Shown: positions 44,882-56,900 of the stretch, one piece after another | Layout of the letters: each line of letters begins with the position of its first letter | How positions within the stretch are numbered: position 1 is the first letter of the stretch | Assembly (NCBI RefSeq): GCF_008831285.2 | Contig: NC_045138.2 | Location: forward strand, 4,431,205 to 4,495,204 | Reading direction: 5' to 3' | DNA: 64,000 nt | From: Nymphaea colorata | Taxonomy: Eukaryota > Streptophyta > Magnoliopsida > Nymphaeales > Nymphaeaceae | Notes under the pieces: model-generated | Seen by the model: the letters and a program-made list of their open reading frames with translations, nothing else | The model's database searches: none | What the model was told of the DNA's origin: nothing | Made by a program: the position numbers and the translations under genes

Positions 44882-47800
44882 GATAGAGAGAAGAATTAAG
44901 TGGATTGACATAAAACTTCTCCTGACATCTATGAAGAAAATGGAACTTCCAGTAGATAACTAACAAAGGGAAAATGAAGAATCAGTACAAACCTCTGCCC
45001 ATAATGGCTCAAGCTCCGTGGCTCCTGAAAAATGAATCAGCAAGAGAGTAAAAACATGTGCAACTCTAAAGCAACAAGGCTATAACCAGGCACGAGCTAA
45101 GAAGAAAGAGACAGAAATCACACAAGAACATGAAGATGATTGATAGTGAACAACAAATATTCCTGGCGAAAATGAAAAAAGGAATGCCATTTACAGGCCG
45201 GCAGCAAATTTAAACCAAAATCAATCAAGAAATTCAAACAAATGAATGTAGTGAATTGTGTTGCAACTTAGATTCAAAGACTTTTAACAAGTTGAAGACG
45301 AATATCCAAATCACGAAAAAATGCATTTTACTGCTTCTAGAGATACTACCCCAAAGCCTCAAAATCCATGCACAAAGATAAGGTCTTGGACTTGGAAGAT
45401 GATGTGGTATAACTTTCAAATTGTCTTACATATAGAAGCAAAGCTATAGCAATCAAACCAAAAAATTGAAATAAACTGTAGATAAGGTGCTTGACATAAA
45501 GTGTAAGCTCAAGTATGATAGCAGGTTCTGAACTAAAGAAGGTTCAAAATACAGTCTCAAATATTGCTGATATTTTGAAGCTATTCTGATATTATCAGCA
45601 TTTTGAATCTGACTGTCATATCAGCAAATTATCCTGATGTTTTCACGATGGGACCAAAAGCAAAATATCACGATGTTACCCAAAGGTACTGCCGATATTT
45701 TTCCTGAAATTTTTCAAAAGTCTATTTCTTCGTACCTTTAAGCATGCGATTTTTTTTTCATTTTTTCATTTTTATGCTTTCAAAAAGGCTTGTACTTGTT
45801 TCTTCATATTTTTGGAAGAAAAATAGTCGAAAATTATTATCTCATGTCTTTCCATTTTACATTTTATAATTTTCAAGCTTTAAAACTTCAAAGACTTTCG
45901 TATTGCAAAAACCACAACCTGAAAATAAATCCCGAGAAAAAACTTGATGAGAAATTGCCAAAAATGGAAAACGATATTGGTGTCCGTGGTTCCAAACTAT
46001 CTTTAAAACAATGAAACCTTTAAAAATAAAGTCTATATGGATACTTTTTTTCCCTTAAAATTCAGTCAAATCCAAATCCCCAGATTATGGGCAGCGCATA
46101 GTGTAACATAATTTTTTTCTAATAAAAAAATCACTTTATGTTTTTACTAAACACCAAAACACCATAGATCTTACGTGTCAGGGAATAGCGCTGTTGCTTT
46201 CAGATTCCACCCACAGCCTCCTTACCATTACTTTCAAAAAGCATAAAATTTTTTGGCTAGGGCTTGATGCATGGTTTGTTTTTTCACTAATTTACATGCA
46301 GGAAATTGGTGCCTGCTCGGAATAGTACTGTGAATATGCAAGAAAAGACTTGGTTGTAGCTTGCCGGTGGATGGTTGTATGAATTTTCAGCATCATGGGC
46401 ATTTTGTAAAGTGAACACCATAACAGTATATACACTAGGAACATATGAAGCAATCTTAAGATGCTTTACCTTAGTAGACATGATAAGATTTTCCCCATAA
46501 CATATCTATGACTTTGCCTCCCAAGCTTCTTTATGATAGCAAATGAAAACCTGATCTATAGACAATATGCATGGTGGGACGGTAAAAGGCAGCAGTTCAA
46601 ACTTCTAAGACACCTTACACGGTTTCCACTTGCAGAAACAAAAAATATGAACTTGTTAACATCCATGGACCATGATACCTTCAAGTTTTCATACATGCAG
46701 GAGAGTTGGAAACACTATGTAGCAGTTTGGTTTCAGATGTTTTAATGCAGGGTGCAAGAAATCTGTGTAACGATAAAATTTGACCTTCACGATTTCTTTC
46801 CTCTGATGAAGCAATCAGATTACAGAATTACAAAATTTAGATGGTGTGGGAGCTTACTGCCAGCCCCAGGGAAGCTAGCATAAGATGCACTTGTAAGCGG
46901 ACCCTAGGAAACAGAAGCCAAATATATTTCATAAATATGATTCACATATTCTTATGCAAAGAACTGAACCAGCTTTTCATTCTTCACAAATCACAATGCA
47001 CATATTCTAACATTGGCAACTTTCCATGTCAAAGTTGGTTTTTCAATATTTGTTGAATTGCTTAGCTAAACTAATGACTATTTAGACTAGCATGATGATT
47101 GCACATCCTCGTCCTAGCTATACATAGTAGTTATGACAAACGCCACAAAACAGCAGTCAAGAGGTTTTACATTGCGAAGCTACTGATAGGTAAACAAAGT
47201 TTTGCTTTCTTTCGTTATGCTTTCCTTTTTCTATGTGCATAAGCACAGGTATCACAATGACAAATTCGGGCTATTGATGCACACCATTCATGGGTGCAGG
47301 AAGACAGAGTGCTAAAACAGGGTGGTTGACCATAAAATGTCCATGATGCAGCTGAACCACATTAGCCATGATATATCTCAAAAGTCAATTTTAAAGAAAA
47401 TAGAAAGTACTTGTTGCAGCTTTTAGGGCTTTCCAAGCTTCTCCTATCTCAAGCAAAACTTGCGCTTTTTCTTCATGTAAAATTGCTCTATCTGGCATAA
47501 GAGTGAGTGCAGCCTCCCACTTACTCAAAGCTTCATGATACCTGCCATTCTTCAAATAAAAGGCAAACTTTACTCAAATACCCTTTCATCCGTAAAAAGG
47601 GCATCAAAGCCAAACGCTTTGATCTCTTATGTTTCACCAGCTGCACAAACCCAAACTTTTAACTAGACAACAATGTATTTTCAACAGTCTTCCCAAACCA
47701 CAATGAATTGAAAGATCCAATATAAAAAAGAATTCCGGTCTCTAGCACCAGAGGCCGTTTGATTGAAGGGGGTTGCCGCTTCTGTTTTGCCTATGATGTA

Positions 47801-48334
47801 AAAGACCAACCTCTAGTAGAAAGGATGACAAGCGAGCTTATTCCCTAATGAGAGAATACCCAGTTTCCCCATCGGTGCAGCCAGAGGGGAGGTAACTAGA
47901 AACTATGCAGCACGCTTCACCACATTAGGAAGCAAAAGGGGGCAAGTAGGGGATTTGAAAGGGCGGCAATAAATTGTTTGTTGAAATGCCAAAAAGAACA
48001 GCACGAAAAAACGGCTCCCCGCCAGGTTCAACTCAGAGTTAAGAAATGCCATTGCCGGTGCCATAATGAAGGAAAGATAAAACAGCAGGAAGCATTAGGG
48101 GTCGGTCAGTTGGTTTACCTCCGCGAGCTTGTTGCCTTCTGATTCGAAGGATTCTGCGATTCTCGACTCGTCAGGTTCGGATTTCGGGATTTGGTTTTGG
48201 GCGTCCGTCTGGGAAGAGGAAGAACAGGCGTCGCCGTCGCCGCCTTCGTCTGCTCGATCGAAAGGGAGACTTGCAGGTGTTGGCTTTACAGGGGCCGCCC
48301 GCTTCTTATCGTTCTTCTTCCATACCATCTTCAT
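43561..48334 (-). CDS. TTC33: Tetratricopeptide repeat protein, TTC33-like
   Basis: Small TPR protein related to tetratricopeptide repeat protein 33, conserved in plants and animals; its exact role is not established. Coding exons on the minus strand: 48119-48334, 47411-47549, 44993-45024 (only 32 bp), 43898-43984, 43561-43713. All have GT/AG borders and join in phase to 208 aa. The start at 48334 gives MKMVWKKNDKKR, like the basic start of plant homologues; an in-frame ATG two codons later is the alternative. Residues 1-60 are polar and low-complexity. TPR helices follow: GNKLAE-NGRYHEALSKWEAAL, ILHEEKAQVLLEIGEAWKAL, ATELEPLWAEAWVTLGRAQL, then FGEPEASIESFDKALSIKPD. The C terminus is basic then polar (HHVKKRKLLQ). 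Introns carry a GA microsatellite and repeats. A TATA-like box lies about 130-150 bp upstream. Confidence 0.88.
44849..44900. repeat. (GA)n microsatellite in a TTC33-like intron
   Basis: Slightly interrupted GA/GATA dinucleotide run in the third intron of the TTC33-like gene. Confidence 0.85.
45540..46030. repeat. Dispersed repeat fragment in a TTC33-like intron
   Basis: Contains GCTGATATTTTGAAGC, CTGATATTATCAGC, CCGATATTTTTCC and CACGATGTTACC words, typical of a plant repeat seen in many introns. No coding content. Boundaries are uncertain. Confidence 0.35.
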
Positions 48335-48465
48335 CCTCTCTCCCTCTCTCTCTCCCCCCTCTGCACAATTGCGAATCCCCACTGGCACAAAGCTCAGATG
48401 GTTGGCGGCAATATGGAAAATGAGAAATAACTGCGTTTTAATGTCGTTATTAACGTAATTCTAGC

Positions 48466-48483
48466 TTTATATATATATTTATA
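48466..48483 (-). promoter_or_regulatory. Candidate TATA region of the TTC33-like gene
   Basis: The minus strand reads CTATAAATATATATATAAAG, with TATAAA at 48478-48483 and TATATAAA at 48466-48473. This is 130-150 bp upstream of the start codon, leaving room for a leader of about 100 nt that includes a GA-rich stretch. Confidence 0.45.
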
Positions 48484-51400
48484 GTGCCAGTAGTCGCATT
48501 AATTTAAATGTCTGAAAAGGATTGAAGCATGTTGTTCCAGAGTTTGAACGTGAAATATTTATGAATTCTCCTCTTAAACTTATAAAATAATTTACAAACA
48601 CATGTTTCATGAATAAATTAAAAATATTGTAGTGAAAACAAGTTAACGCTTAGCCAAAAAAAAAAAAAAAAATCTGTTTAAACAACTAGTTCTATACTGC
48701 TTCATTTTTTTCGCTAGCATTTTATGGTTTTCACCTTTTTGTGTGCTTGTGAAGATAAAAACCAGAAGGGAGACGACAAACTATGGAGATTGACCTGAAA
48801 ACTGTAATTTGTGAAATTATTTTGAAAACGATCTTCTAGATTAGAGGTATAAAATATCATTTCAAATATGTTTAATAATTATCATTTGCGAAATTCAGAT
48901 GATTATCTATAATTTCATAATATTAAGTCTTCTTTATAAAGACATCAAACATTAAGCAATTATTTGTAAAATTTTCTTTGTGTTTTTTTGTTTATCCTTT
49001 CATCAAAGTCGAGTAGCAGTCTTACTTACAGTCGACCCTGTTAGGTGGCAATGCAGCGGAGCTCCCGTGTGTTTTTTTCTCGTCTCATATTATATTTATA
49101 CCTGCATGAAACCTACTGAATTTCAGCAGCAAGCGAGCGACAAGATGTGTTTCGAGGGGTTTAATATAGCTACTCAGCTAAAAAAAAGTTAATGAGAATG
49201 TGGCTGTCAGTTTGATTCTCGCAAAAAAAAAAAAGAATAGTAGTGCACGTCATTTTAGTTGACAATTTTGAGGAGCAATATAATTGGTCAGTGGTAGAGT
49301 TAAGATTTTTTTGTCCTACGAGTCAAACTATAATTTCAAAATTTTAATAAAGAGCAAATAAAAATTTTCAAATTTTTTATACATATTAATAAAATTTTTT
49401 ACATTTACATTTAATTTTTTAAAATCTCAAGGGGACCAAGGCCCCTGCCGACCCCTCCTTTTCCCTCTGCCCATGTAGCTGGTTATATTGAAACAATAAG
49501 CTTCGTTGGTTTGAGAGGTTAATTGAAAAGAAAACTTTCACAATTACATAAAGAATTTTATAAAATCTTAGATAGTTAAATGACAAAAATACGAATGAGC
49601 TTACATTTATAGTCGCCAGCAAGATCAATAATGAAGTTTAAGTATGTTAAAAGATAAAAAGTCATTTTTGCATGCATGTATTTAGGTAAGTGGGAGGAAG
49701 TGAGAGGCCCAAGCATTTATATGTCCAGTTTGCCATTCGGCTAAGGCGCCGTGGTTCGTCTGCTGTTAGGTGACGGTGCTGCTCCTTCTTTTCTCTCTAT
49801 TCACACCTTTCTTATTTTACTGTGCATTGTATTGTATATTTTCATCTTTTTGCTTTTGTTTTTGCGGTTTGCTTTTGTATGTAGGGGACTTCTTGTCCCC
49901 CAATTTTGTTATATATTTCTCATTTTATCGGCTCTCTCTCTCTCATCCTTAAAGCATTTTATATATGTAAAATATTTTGATAAATTGAAAGACTCTTATA
50001 CTTGCTGGTAACGAATCCATGTTATTTAGAAGAATGAAACGTTGTCACACCTAGACTCTTTTACTCATCATTAACCACTATGATAGTTTGTTTTTTAAAA
50101 GATGCATCTCTTTTCAACAGGTGCTTTTTAAAAGATGCATCTTGGCCACACCAGCCCACTAAATTTGCTTTGTTTGTATAATTATATGATACTTTATTAT
50201 TATTATTATTATTATTATATGAGTGCTCTTTAAAGCTTGAAATTTAAAATAATAGTGTCCATGTATCATAAGTTTCTGGCTCCACCACTGTTCAATAATA
50301 CATCATTTCTTCAATAGGTGTGTCTATTTAGTGAACCTTTTTTAATGGAAAGCCAAACGTCAGAGAAAAAATGTCATGAATAATTTAGTGGGTGTGTGCT
50401 TCTATTCACAAGCCCATATAAGAAACCAAGTGCCCTCAAGTTATCCAGTCTAACTAGACTGTCCATCAATGGCGAAGGCACCTGTATGCTAGTGTGTGCA
50501 ATTGCCCACACCAGCCCACAAAAATAGCTTTATTTCTGTATTTAATACCACCCCAACTTTTTATTTGTTTTCATATGAGTGCCCCTTAAAGATTAAAAAA
50601 CTAGAAATTTTTGTCTCTGCTACTACTGCGCAGCAGGGGGGGTGGGCGCCCGGGCCATGGCCCAAGTGAGCCCAGGAAATTTTTTTTACATTGAAAAAAT
50701 CAAAATTTTTTAGTTTGGCCCAGCCCGACCATAAAAAAAATCCTGGCTCCACCCCTGCTGCCCAGTGCATTTTCTCGTCAAATTGGAAAGTTGTTCTCGG
50801 CCCAAAAAATCCCAACAGGTGCCCCATTGTTTATGCTATATATAATTAATACACATCAGCTCATACAAGCCCATATTAGCTTTCTTCTTTTCTTTCATGA
50901 TTTTGGAAAACAATTTAAATATTTTAAATTTAATTTAAAACCAAAATATTATATGTATTTAAACTTGGGTGTCTAGCCATCTATGAACTTATGTCTTTGT
51001 GCTTCTCTCATTTGAATTTCTGCCTTCGCCACTAGCATCAAAGATATCTCATATAAAAGAAAGTGTAAACATGTTTCACTGTCTCTGTCGCAGCTCCATG
51101 AATGAGAAAGAAATCAAGGAAATTCTGCTTAAAACTGGACACATCCCCAAATAAATCTGTTTCTGAAATTGAATCGATGATCATAAACCAGTTTTTTTTT
51201 TTTAATGAATAAAAAGGCCGAAGGCCAATCCTCCAGCAGGTTTTGATTAAAAATTTTGATTCATTATCTACTATTAAATCTTACGTTATTTTTGCATAAA
51301 TAATTCTTCCGACCCGCGTTTGATCCCTTCACATTTTCCCAGATCGATCTGAGGCTTCATCAGCAATCTGAAACTTGAGTCCTCTCAGTTGAATATTTTT

Positions 51401-52190
51401 TTTATCTTTTAACTGCCATCATCTTGTTTATGATTGCCAATATAGGTTTTCTTAATTTATCATCTTTTTTTTTCATTCTTTTGTCTTTTGATTCTCTAGT
51501 TGAAAGTGTACAGCTTGGTTTGTTTACATATCTAAAAGCAAAGTTGTTTCAGAATTGTTCTCGTTGATTCCTTGAATCGTTTAGAAAATCAATTCAATTG
51601 AGAAGGGGGATTTTAACAAGATCGATCGTAATAAGAGTTTGGTGAGTTCACATCGAACTAAGATTCTCAATTTTGAGATCGAAGAGGGAAGGAGGTAGCA
51701 AACCGCATGTTTGAGAACTATGAATTTAAGATTTTTCATTTTCTCAATTCATAAGTTTCAAGTAAGAACAGAAGAATGCCTAACTAACTTGAGATTTATA
51801 CAAGCATACAAATTCAGAATGCAATCCATATTAAAAACCAAATATTTGAAATCTTGGGATCTACAAATACAAGAGCTCAAATCATCACCAATCTTAGATT
51901 CCAAGGCAGCCAATGTTGGTGAAACAAAAATTTTAAGCATGAGCTGCTATAATTGAAACGATCAGAACATTGCAGAATTTCATGGGAAAATGAGAAAAAA
52001 AATGATCGCAACAATCATTGGAAAAATAAAAAATAATGCATATGAAACACAACTTATCAAAAATAAGGCATCATCCACTAAAAGAGTAAGCGAATCGTCA
52101 CGATGGTAGCAACAAGAAGTGCAATATACGGTGCATAATTGCAGTACAGGAGACATCACAGAGAAAAAGAACAATCCGAATCTACAGCTT
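48484..52190. other. Intergenic, AT-rich with repeat fragments
   Basis: No supported gene. 49,285-49,480 is a repeat with GGTAGAGTTAAGATTTTTTTG and CAAGGCCCCTGCCGACCCC. 50,195-50,220 is (TTA)n. 50,250-50,300 and 50,460-50,600 have pieces of the GTGGCGGAGCC type. Short frames are unrecognised. Confidence 0.45.
50628..50760. repeat. GGGGCGGAGCC-family MITE-like repeat (copy 3)
   Basis: CGCAGCAGGGGGGGTGGGCG and GGGCCATGGCCCAAG at one end, ACATTGAAAAAATCAAAATT in the core and AAATCCTGGCTCCACCCCTG at the other. Same order as 28420-28617 and 30633-30812. Confidence 0.7.
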
Positions 52191-52195
52191 TTATT
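52189..52195 (-). terminator. Possible polyadenylation signal of the gene at 52315
   Basis: The minus strand carries CAAATAAAAG, containing AATAAA, about 120 bp downstream of the stop codon. The spacing is reasonable for a plant near-upstream element; weak evidence on its own. Confidence 0.35.
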
Positions 52196-52314
52196 TGATA
52201 TATATATTCAAGACCATAGGGATGAATACAAAAAAATGATGTTCAGTTGCTTATAGTCTTTCGTTCTATGTAGAGAAAAAAAAAATCCTGTAATCAAAAC
52301 CATATCCACAAGAA

Positions 52315-53277
52315 TCACACAAATATGAAACAGTCTAGTGAAATATGGGGATCGTTGATGTCAATTGCAGAAGCAAGGGAGTCACTAGATGTGTCTCCAT
52401 CAACATCATCTTCAAAGCTAATTGGGTGCACAGCTTTCTCACTCTTCTTCCTCTTCAGCAGCCTGCTGCTCCCCTCCTTGATGCCAACAACACTTTCCCT
52501 GACTTCATGTCTGCAGATCTCTTTCCTTCTTAACAACAGACTGCTGCTGCTACTACTGCTGCAGTTGCTGTTGCTAACTCCTGAACCATTACAATCTACG
52601 CTACTGCTACCACTACCACTAGAAGGCTTGCTAACTTTTCTGCCGCTGCTGCTGGTGCCGGCACGGTATCTTCTGCTTCCGGCCGGCAACGTGACGGCGG
52701 TGGCGCAACTGCTGGAAGAGGAAGAAGGGACTGAAACTCTTTCTACTTCATGGATCTTACAATTATGCCTAGTACTGATGTTTCTGCTGCAAATGGTACT
52801 AGCAAAATTGCTAGCACAGCTGGTGCTTGTGGTGTACCTCCGGCTGACGGAGGGCGAGGCCGGGAGGTGCCGGTCCGGGCAAGAAGGGAAGAACAGGACC
52901 TTTTCTGGGCCCATCAGCACCGCCGACTGGGGAGAAGAACGCCCACGCTTGGCAAGCTGAGAATTTGGCGCCAAACTGTGTGAAGCTTGATCTGTACAAC
53001 CCTTTGATCGGGATGCATAGGCCGGCTTAGGGGTGGGCACGAACTGGGTGGTCAGGTGGAAGTTGTTCTTCATGCAGGCGATCAAGAACTCATCGGAGAA
53101 CACGTTTTTCCGGCCGGCAGGCGGCCGGGGAGCAGCGGAGGGGAGCTCGGAGATGACAAGCTTGTCTTCAATTGGGCCTGATTTTGGGGGCCTGCAGCAG
53201 ATGTTGGGCCGCTTGGGCATGCATTTGCTGATGCAAGTGCCCATGCTGTCGAACAATGGGGACATGCAATTGCCCAT
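52315..53277 (-). CDS. Serine-rich protein of unknown function with possible N-myristoylation motif
   Basis: 320 aa, single exon, ATG at 53277. I do not recognise the family. The N terminus is MGNCMSPLFDS: Gly2 with Cys4 and Ser6 fits N-myristoylation with nearby palmitoylation, and further cysteines follow (MGTCISKCMPK, ICCRPP), so membrane attachment is plausible. Residues 60-75 hold a conserved-looking block, NVFSDEFLIACMKNNF. The middle (about 150-265) is very rich in Ser, Gly and Asn with runs of serine. A basic patch (LLKRKKSEK, about 283-291) is followed by an acidic end with FEDDVDGDTSSDSLASAIDI. The acidic/serine end could suggest phosphorylation. Long open frame and non-random composition support a real gene. 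No partner or pathway can be inferred. Confidence 0.75.
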   Translation of the reverse strand: MGNCMSPLFDSMGTCISKCMPKRPNICCRPPKSGPIEDKLVISELPSAAPRPPAGRKNVFSDEFLIACMKNNFHLTTQFVPTPKPAYASRSKGCTDQASHSLAPNSQLAKRGRSSPQSAVLMGPEKVLFFPSCPDRHLPASPSVSRRYTTSTSCASNFASTICSRNISTRHNCKIHEVERVSVPSSSSSSCATAVTLPAGSRRYRAGTSSSGRKVSKPSSGSGSSSVDCNGSGVSNSNCSSSSSSSLLLRRKEICRHEVRESVVGIKEGSSRLLKRKKSEKAVHPISFEDDVDGDTSSDSLASAIDINDPHISLDCFIFV

Positions 53278-53862
53278 GAAACGATTGAAATTTGAAGAGA
53301 GATTCAGTTGGAAGATGTTATATAGAAGAAGGAATTCAGAGATACGGAAGAAAGTGATTCATTCCTTTTTCTTCTTTTCTGTTGAAAATTTTGAATCTAA
53401 ACAAGCGGGCGGTCCGTTGGGCAACGGCTAATTGATCAAAGCAAGGGAAAAGTTAGGCTTTTGGATTGCCAAAAACAGAATGCTGCTATGATCGGATCAG
53501 GAAGTTGAAGAGTAAGATCTGGATCGGTTGGTTCGATGCAGAATATGGATCCTCGATACGTCGTTCTTGGATTAAGATTAAAAGTCGAGATTTGGATGGA
53601 AGACTGTAGAGATATGGATCTGGGAACTAAGCTGCTCCTTCTCTATGAGTTCTACCTCAATCCGGGTGGCCTTCCATTAAATACAGAGTATGTTCGCTTT
53701 CTTGTCTTGAGAATGCCACTAACAGGATGTTCTATTTGCCTAGTGTTTTTGGTTTACTGTTCTGGACCACAAACTTTGGGATAGTGACACTCAAGCTGAA
53801 TGGTGTATTGTACTCACTTAATACCACTTAGAACCTCAAAGGCAAAAGGAATGGGAGGGCGG
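53278..53862. other. Upstream region of the gene at 52315-53277
   Basis: Probable promoter and leader on the minus strand. A TATATAA (minus) at 53318-53324 lies only about 41 bp from the ATG, which would leave an unusually short leader, so a more distal start is also possible. No gene seen on the plus strand. Confidence 0.35.
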
Positions 53863-54375
53863 ATAGAGGTAAACACGAGCCAAGTCGAGCCCGAACTCAG
53901 TGAGCTTAAGATCAGCTTGACTCGACTCGAGTTTGAGAATAGCTCGATAGGAGCAGCTCGAGCTCGAGCTCGACAGTTACATGTTGAGCTCGAGCTCGAC
54001 TCGGTTAAGGCTCGACAAACTCGTTTGAATAGAATTGATATTTATGGTTATGTGTTGAGCTCGAACTTGACTCGATCAAGGCTCGACAAACTCGTTTGAA
54101 TAGAATTGATATTCATTGTTACGTGTTGAGCTCAAGCTTGACTTGATTAAGGCTCGACAAACTCGTAAACTCATTTGAATATATCGACTTGATTAGGACT
54201 CAACAAACTTGATTAAGGCTCGAGCACGACTCGGCTGTTGAGCTCGAACTCAATTCGATTAATTAACTCATAAACTCGAGCTCAACTCGTTAAGCAAATG
54301 ACATGACTCGAATTTGTTCACGAGCCAAGTTTTAACAAGTCAAGCTCGAGTAACTTGACTCGTTGTTCACCCCTA
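53863..54375 (+). repeat. GCTCGAG-rich dispersed element (copy 3), with 71-bp tandem units
   Basis: The start AGAGGTAAACACGAGCCAAG and the reverse complement of the end (AGGGGTGAACAACGAGTCAAG) are similar, so the element has imperfect terminal inverted repeats. Inside, 71-bp units begin at 53976, 54047 and 54118, each with a TGTTGAGCTCGA word, GGCTCGACAAACTCGT and TTTGAATA. No coding capacity. Confidence 0.78.
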
Positions 54376-55340
54376 CCTTGGGCCTCACTCTAGGTGGTGG
54401 GCTTGGGCCTTCTCTGGCCTTGTGAAATTGGCATGGCTCAAGGTTCCAAACGTGGCCCATGTAAGTGCACTACCCAGTAGCGGAGCCAGCGTGGGTGCCT
54501 GCCCAGAATAGCTCCATGTTTTTGCCTGCTTTATTTCAAGTTTGTTCGTGCATGTACTGGCTTCGGCTTCTATTTTCCTTTTCATAAAATTAAAATTATG
54601 GACATTCCACATGCATGAGAAAGAAACTCAACTGCTTATAGCAGTAGCGGAGCCCGCGTAGGGCTCTCATGGGAGCTCCCACGCCAGCCTAAGACAGCCA
54701 CATAGTGCCCCATAGCCAAAAATTTCTGACTCCGCCACTAGCACTACCTGGCTCAACTATGTCTGTCTCGGTCTGCTCTTGGCTTGGTTCAAGGTCCTAA
54801 CCCGGGTTGGGAGCAACGTCCTCAAATTTGGGTAACTCAAAATTTTGAAAGTTTGAAATTTGAAGTCTAAAGATGCGATTATTCATGTGGTTCCCACGCA
54901 AATATGCATTGATTTTGCAAATGATTATGTCCTCCATGACTTTTGTATTTGTATTCCACCGATTGGCCGTCTTCTTTTTTTCTTTCTTCTCTTTCTAATA
55001 TGGTTTGCGCCAACATGGGTCCATTGAGGCCCCATAAAGTCTTATCTCCAAATCGACATTCAAACCCTTTAATGCTCGTGTTTGAATTTCTTTCATTTAA
55101 TTTGTCTGCATCATAAACAATGAACACCTATTGAACGAATAAAGTCAAACTTAGCACAATTTTGCTATATATATATATATATATATATAAAATTTTTGAA
55201 ATATATAAATTGAGTCAATATGAGGGCTAGGGATTGGGTGGGCCTAACCATAGTCAGCCAACTCCATTTGATATGAAGTCGGGTTTGAACAGGGTTATAG
55301 ATCAGGCCCAGCCTCCCAACTTGACTGTCAGCAACTTGGC
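54376..55340. other. Intergenic repeats
   Basis: 54,476-54,500 and 54,640-54,745 carry GTAGCGGAGCC ends; the second is paired with GACTCCGCCACTAGC. 55,169-55,189 is (TA)n. No gene. Confidence 0.4.
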
Positions 55341-55343
55341 TTT

Positions 55344-55345
<2 letters not shown>

Positions 55346-55406
<61 letters not shown>
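55346..55406. repeat. (TA)n microsatellite
   Basis: About 61 bp of TA dinucleotides. Predicted Tyr-Ile repeat frames over it are artefacts of the simple sequence. Confidence 0.92.
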
Positions 55407-55409
<3 letters not shown>

Positions 55410-55412
<3 letters not shown>

Positions 55413-56559
55413 CATACGCGTTAGACACATACGTGCATGCTATGATTGAACTGAACCTGTAACGGATCTTATTTGGATCCATTCTCAGTTCGAGATCTAA
55501 AAGAGATGCTTTTGGAAATGAGTTTGGACTTAACCTGATCTGATCCATAAGCGTCCCCTTTTCACCCCTTCATCTGGAGCAGCCTGATCTTTTAATATTC
55601 TACTATCATGCTCTTAAGGTATTTTTGTCGCTTGGATAGCAGGTCCGACAAACTGAGAGGCTCTTTCAAACACGTCCAGAAAAATTCTGGATACGCTCTT
55701 CTGGTTTAACGCATAAGGAAAAAGCTTCTCCTGAATTTTCAGTCCGACCGGCGTGGGCCGTTCCAACTGAAAATATTGAAATATTCTTGCATCCGCATTT
55801 TTCAAATAAAAATTAAAATAAAATAGCTAATTAGAACTTAAAATTTTAATATTTTCAAAATAAATCAATTTAAAATAAAAATTCTTACAAATTTTAAAAA
55901 ATGGCTAAAAGTTTATAGCAAATTGACACCGATTTGATTAGGATTCGATTCAACAACTCGGTCAAATTTATTGACAGCAAGAGCTAAACAACGGTGTCGT
56001 AAAGAACTCGATCAAATTTCTGGCCTACACTCTTGTCATAAAGATTTTGAACAACTCGAGCTTGACTCGAACTCACTCTCTTAAGCTCCATTCTAAGCAA
56101 GTTGAGCTTGAACTTAAATTAAAATTCAAATTTATGACCTAGTAAAGTTCTTGTTACACAAATTTGACTCGATTAAACTCGACCATATTGGAGTAACTCA
56201 TTTAGTCTACCATGTTCTATGCAATTTTAAATTTTAATGTATACAAATTTATATTTCCCTCCTTCATACATTTTTTCGGAACTTCAAAACCACATTAAAC
56301 TTGATAGAAACCGATCTGCAGATGTTAGTCAAAGTGAACATATATCTCTCTAAGATATATTAATTAGTTGAAAACAAGTTAGTTACATGCATGTTATTTG
56401 TTTGAACTTTGCTTTAAACGAGTCAAGTTCGAGCCTTGACATAGTTAATGGAGTTGAGCTCAAGCTGACCTTGTAAAACATCACTCGAGCTTCAGCAAAA
56501 CAATATACAAGTCGAGGCAAGCTTGAGCTCGACTTGACTCATGTACAGCTCTAAAACAT
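55410..56559. other. Intergenic, AT-rich, with GCTCGAG-related fragments
   Basis: 55,920-56,540 has scattered ACTCGAGCTTGACTCG and AGCTTGAGCTCGAC words, apparently worn pieces of the GCTCGAG-rich family. No supported gene. Confidence 0.35.
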
Positions 56560-56900
56560 AATGTATGAACTACAACAAGATTTATGGCATTCAAAAAGCG
56601 CCACTGAACATCTTTTGTGAGGCATATATAACAAACGCCACGAAAAAGGCCAATGAATGCCCTGGCACTGTTATTATTTTGTGGCATAGCAAAGAAACAC
56701 AATAAATGGATCATGTTGTGCCATTTTATTAGTTCTGTGAAGAGTTTTCAGTGACGCTGGGCTCATGTCATGGTTGAACATTTTTAACATGGGGATGAAA
56801 GTCATTGAAGGAGCTTTTAGTGGCGCTTTTTAATACTGCAACAAGCTACCATGGCACACCAAAAATACTAGTTGTTAGCTTTTTATGGCAAACTTGCCGG
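56560..56900. mobile_element. Possible non-autonomous CACTA-like fragment
   Basis: ATGAACTACAACAAGATTTA at one end resembles a decayed CACTACAAGAAAA terminus. CAAAAAGCGCCACTGAA (56593-56609) and TTAGTGGCGCTTTTTAA (56819-56835) are inverted, as in subterminal repeats of CACTA elements. Further AATGGCA / TGCCATT words continue to about 56,960 and recur at 57,985-58,070. Confidence 0.3.

Noticed and set aside
55165-55548. Tyr-Ile repeat proteins on both strands, here and at 59052-59507
   Set aside because: Pure translations of (TA)n and (CT)n microsatellites.
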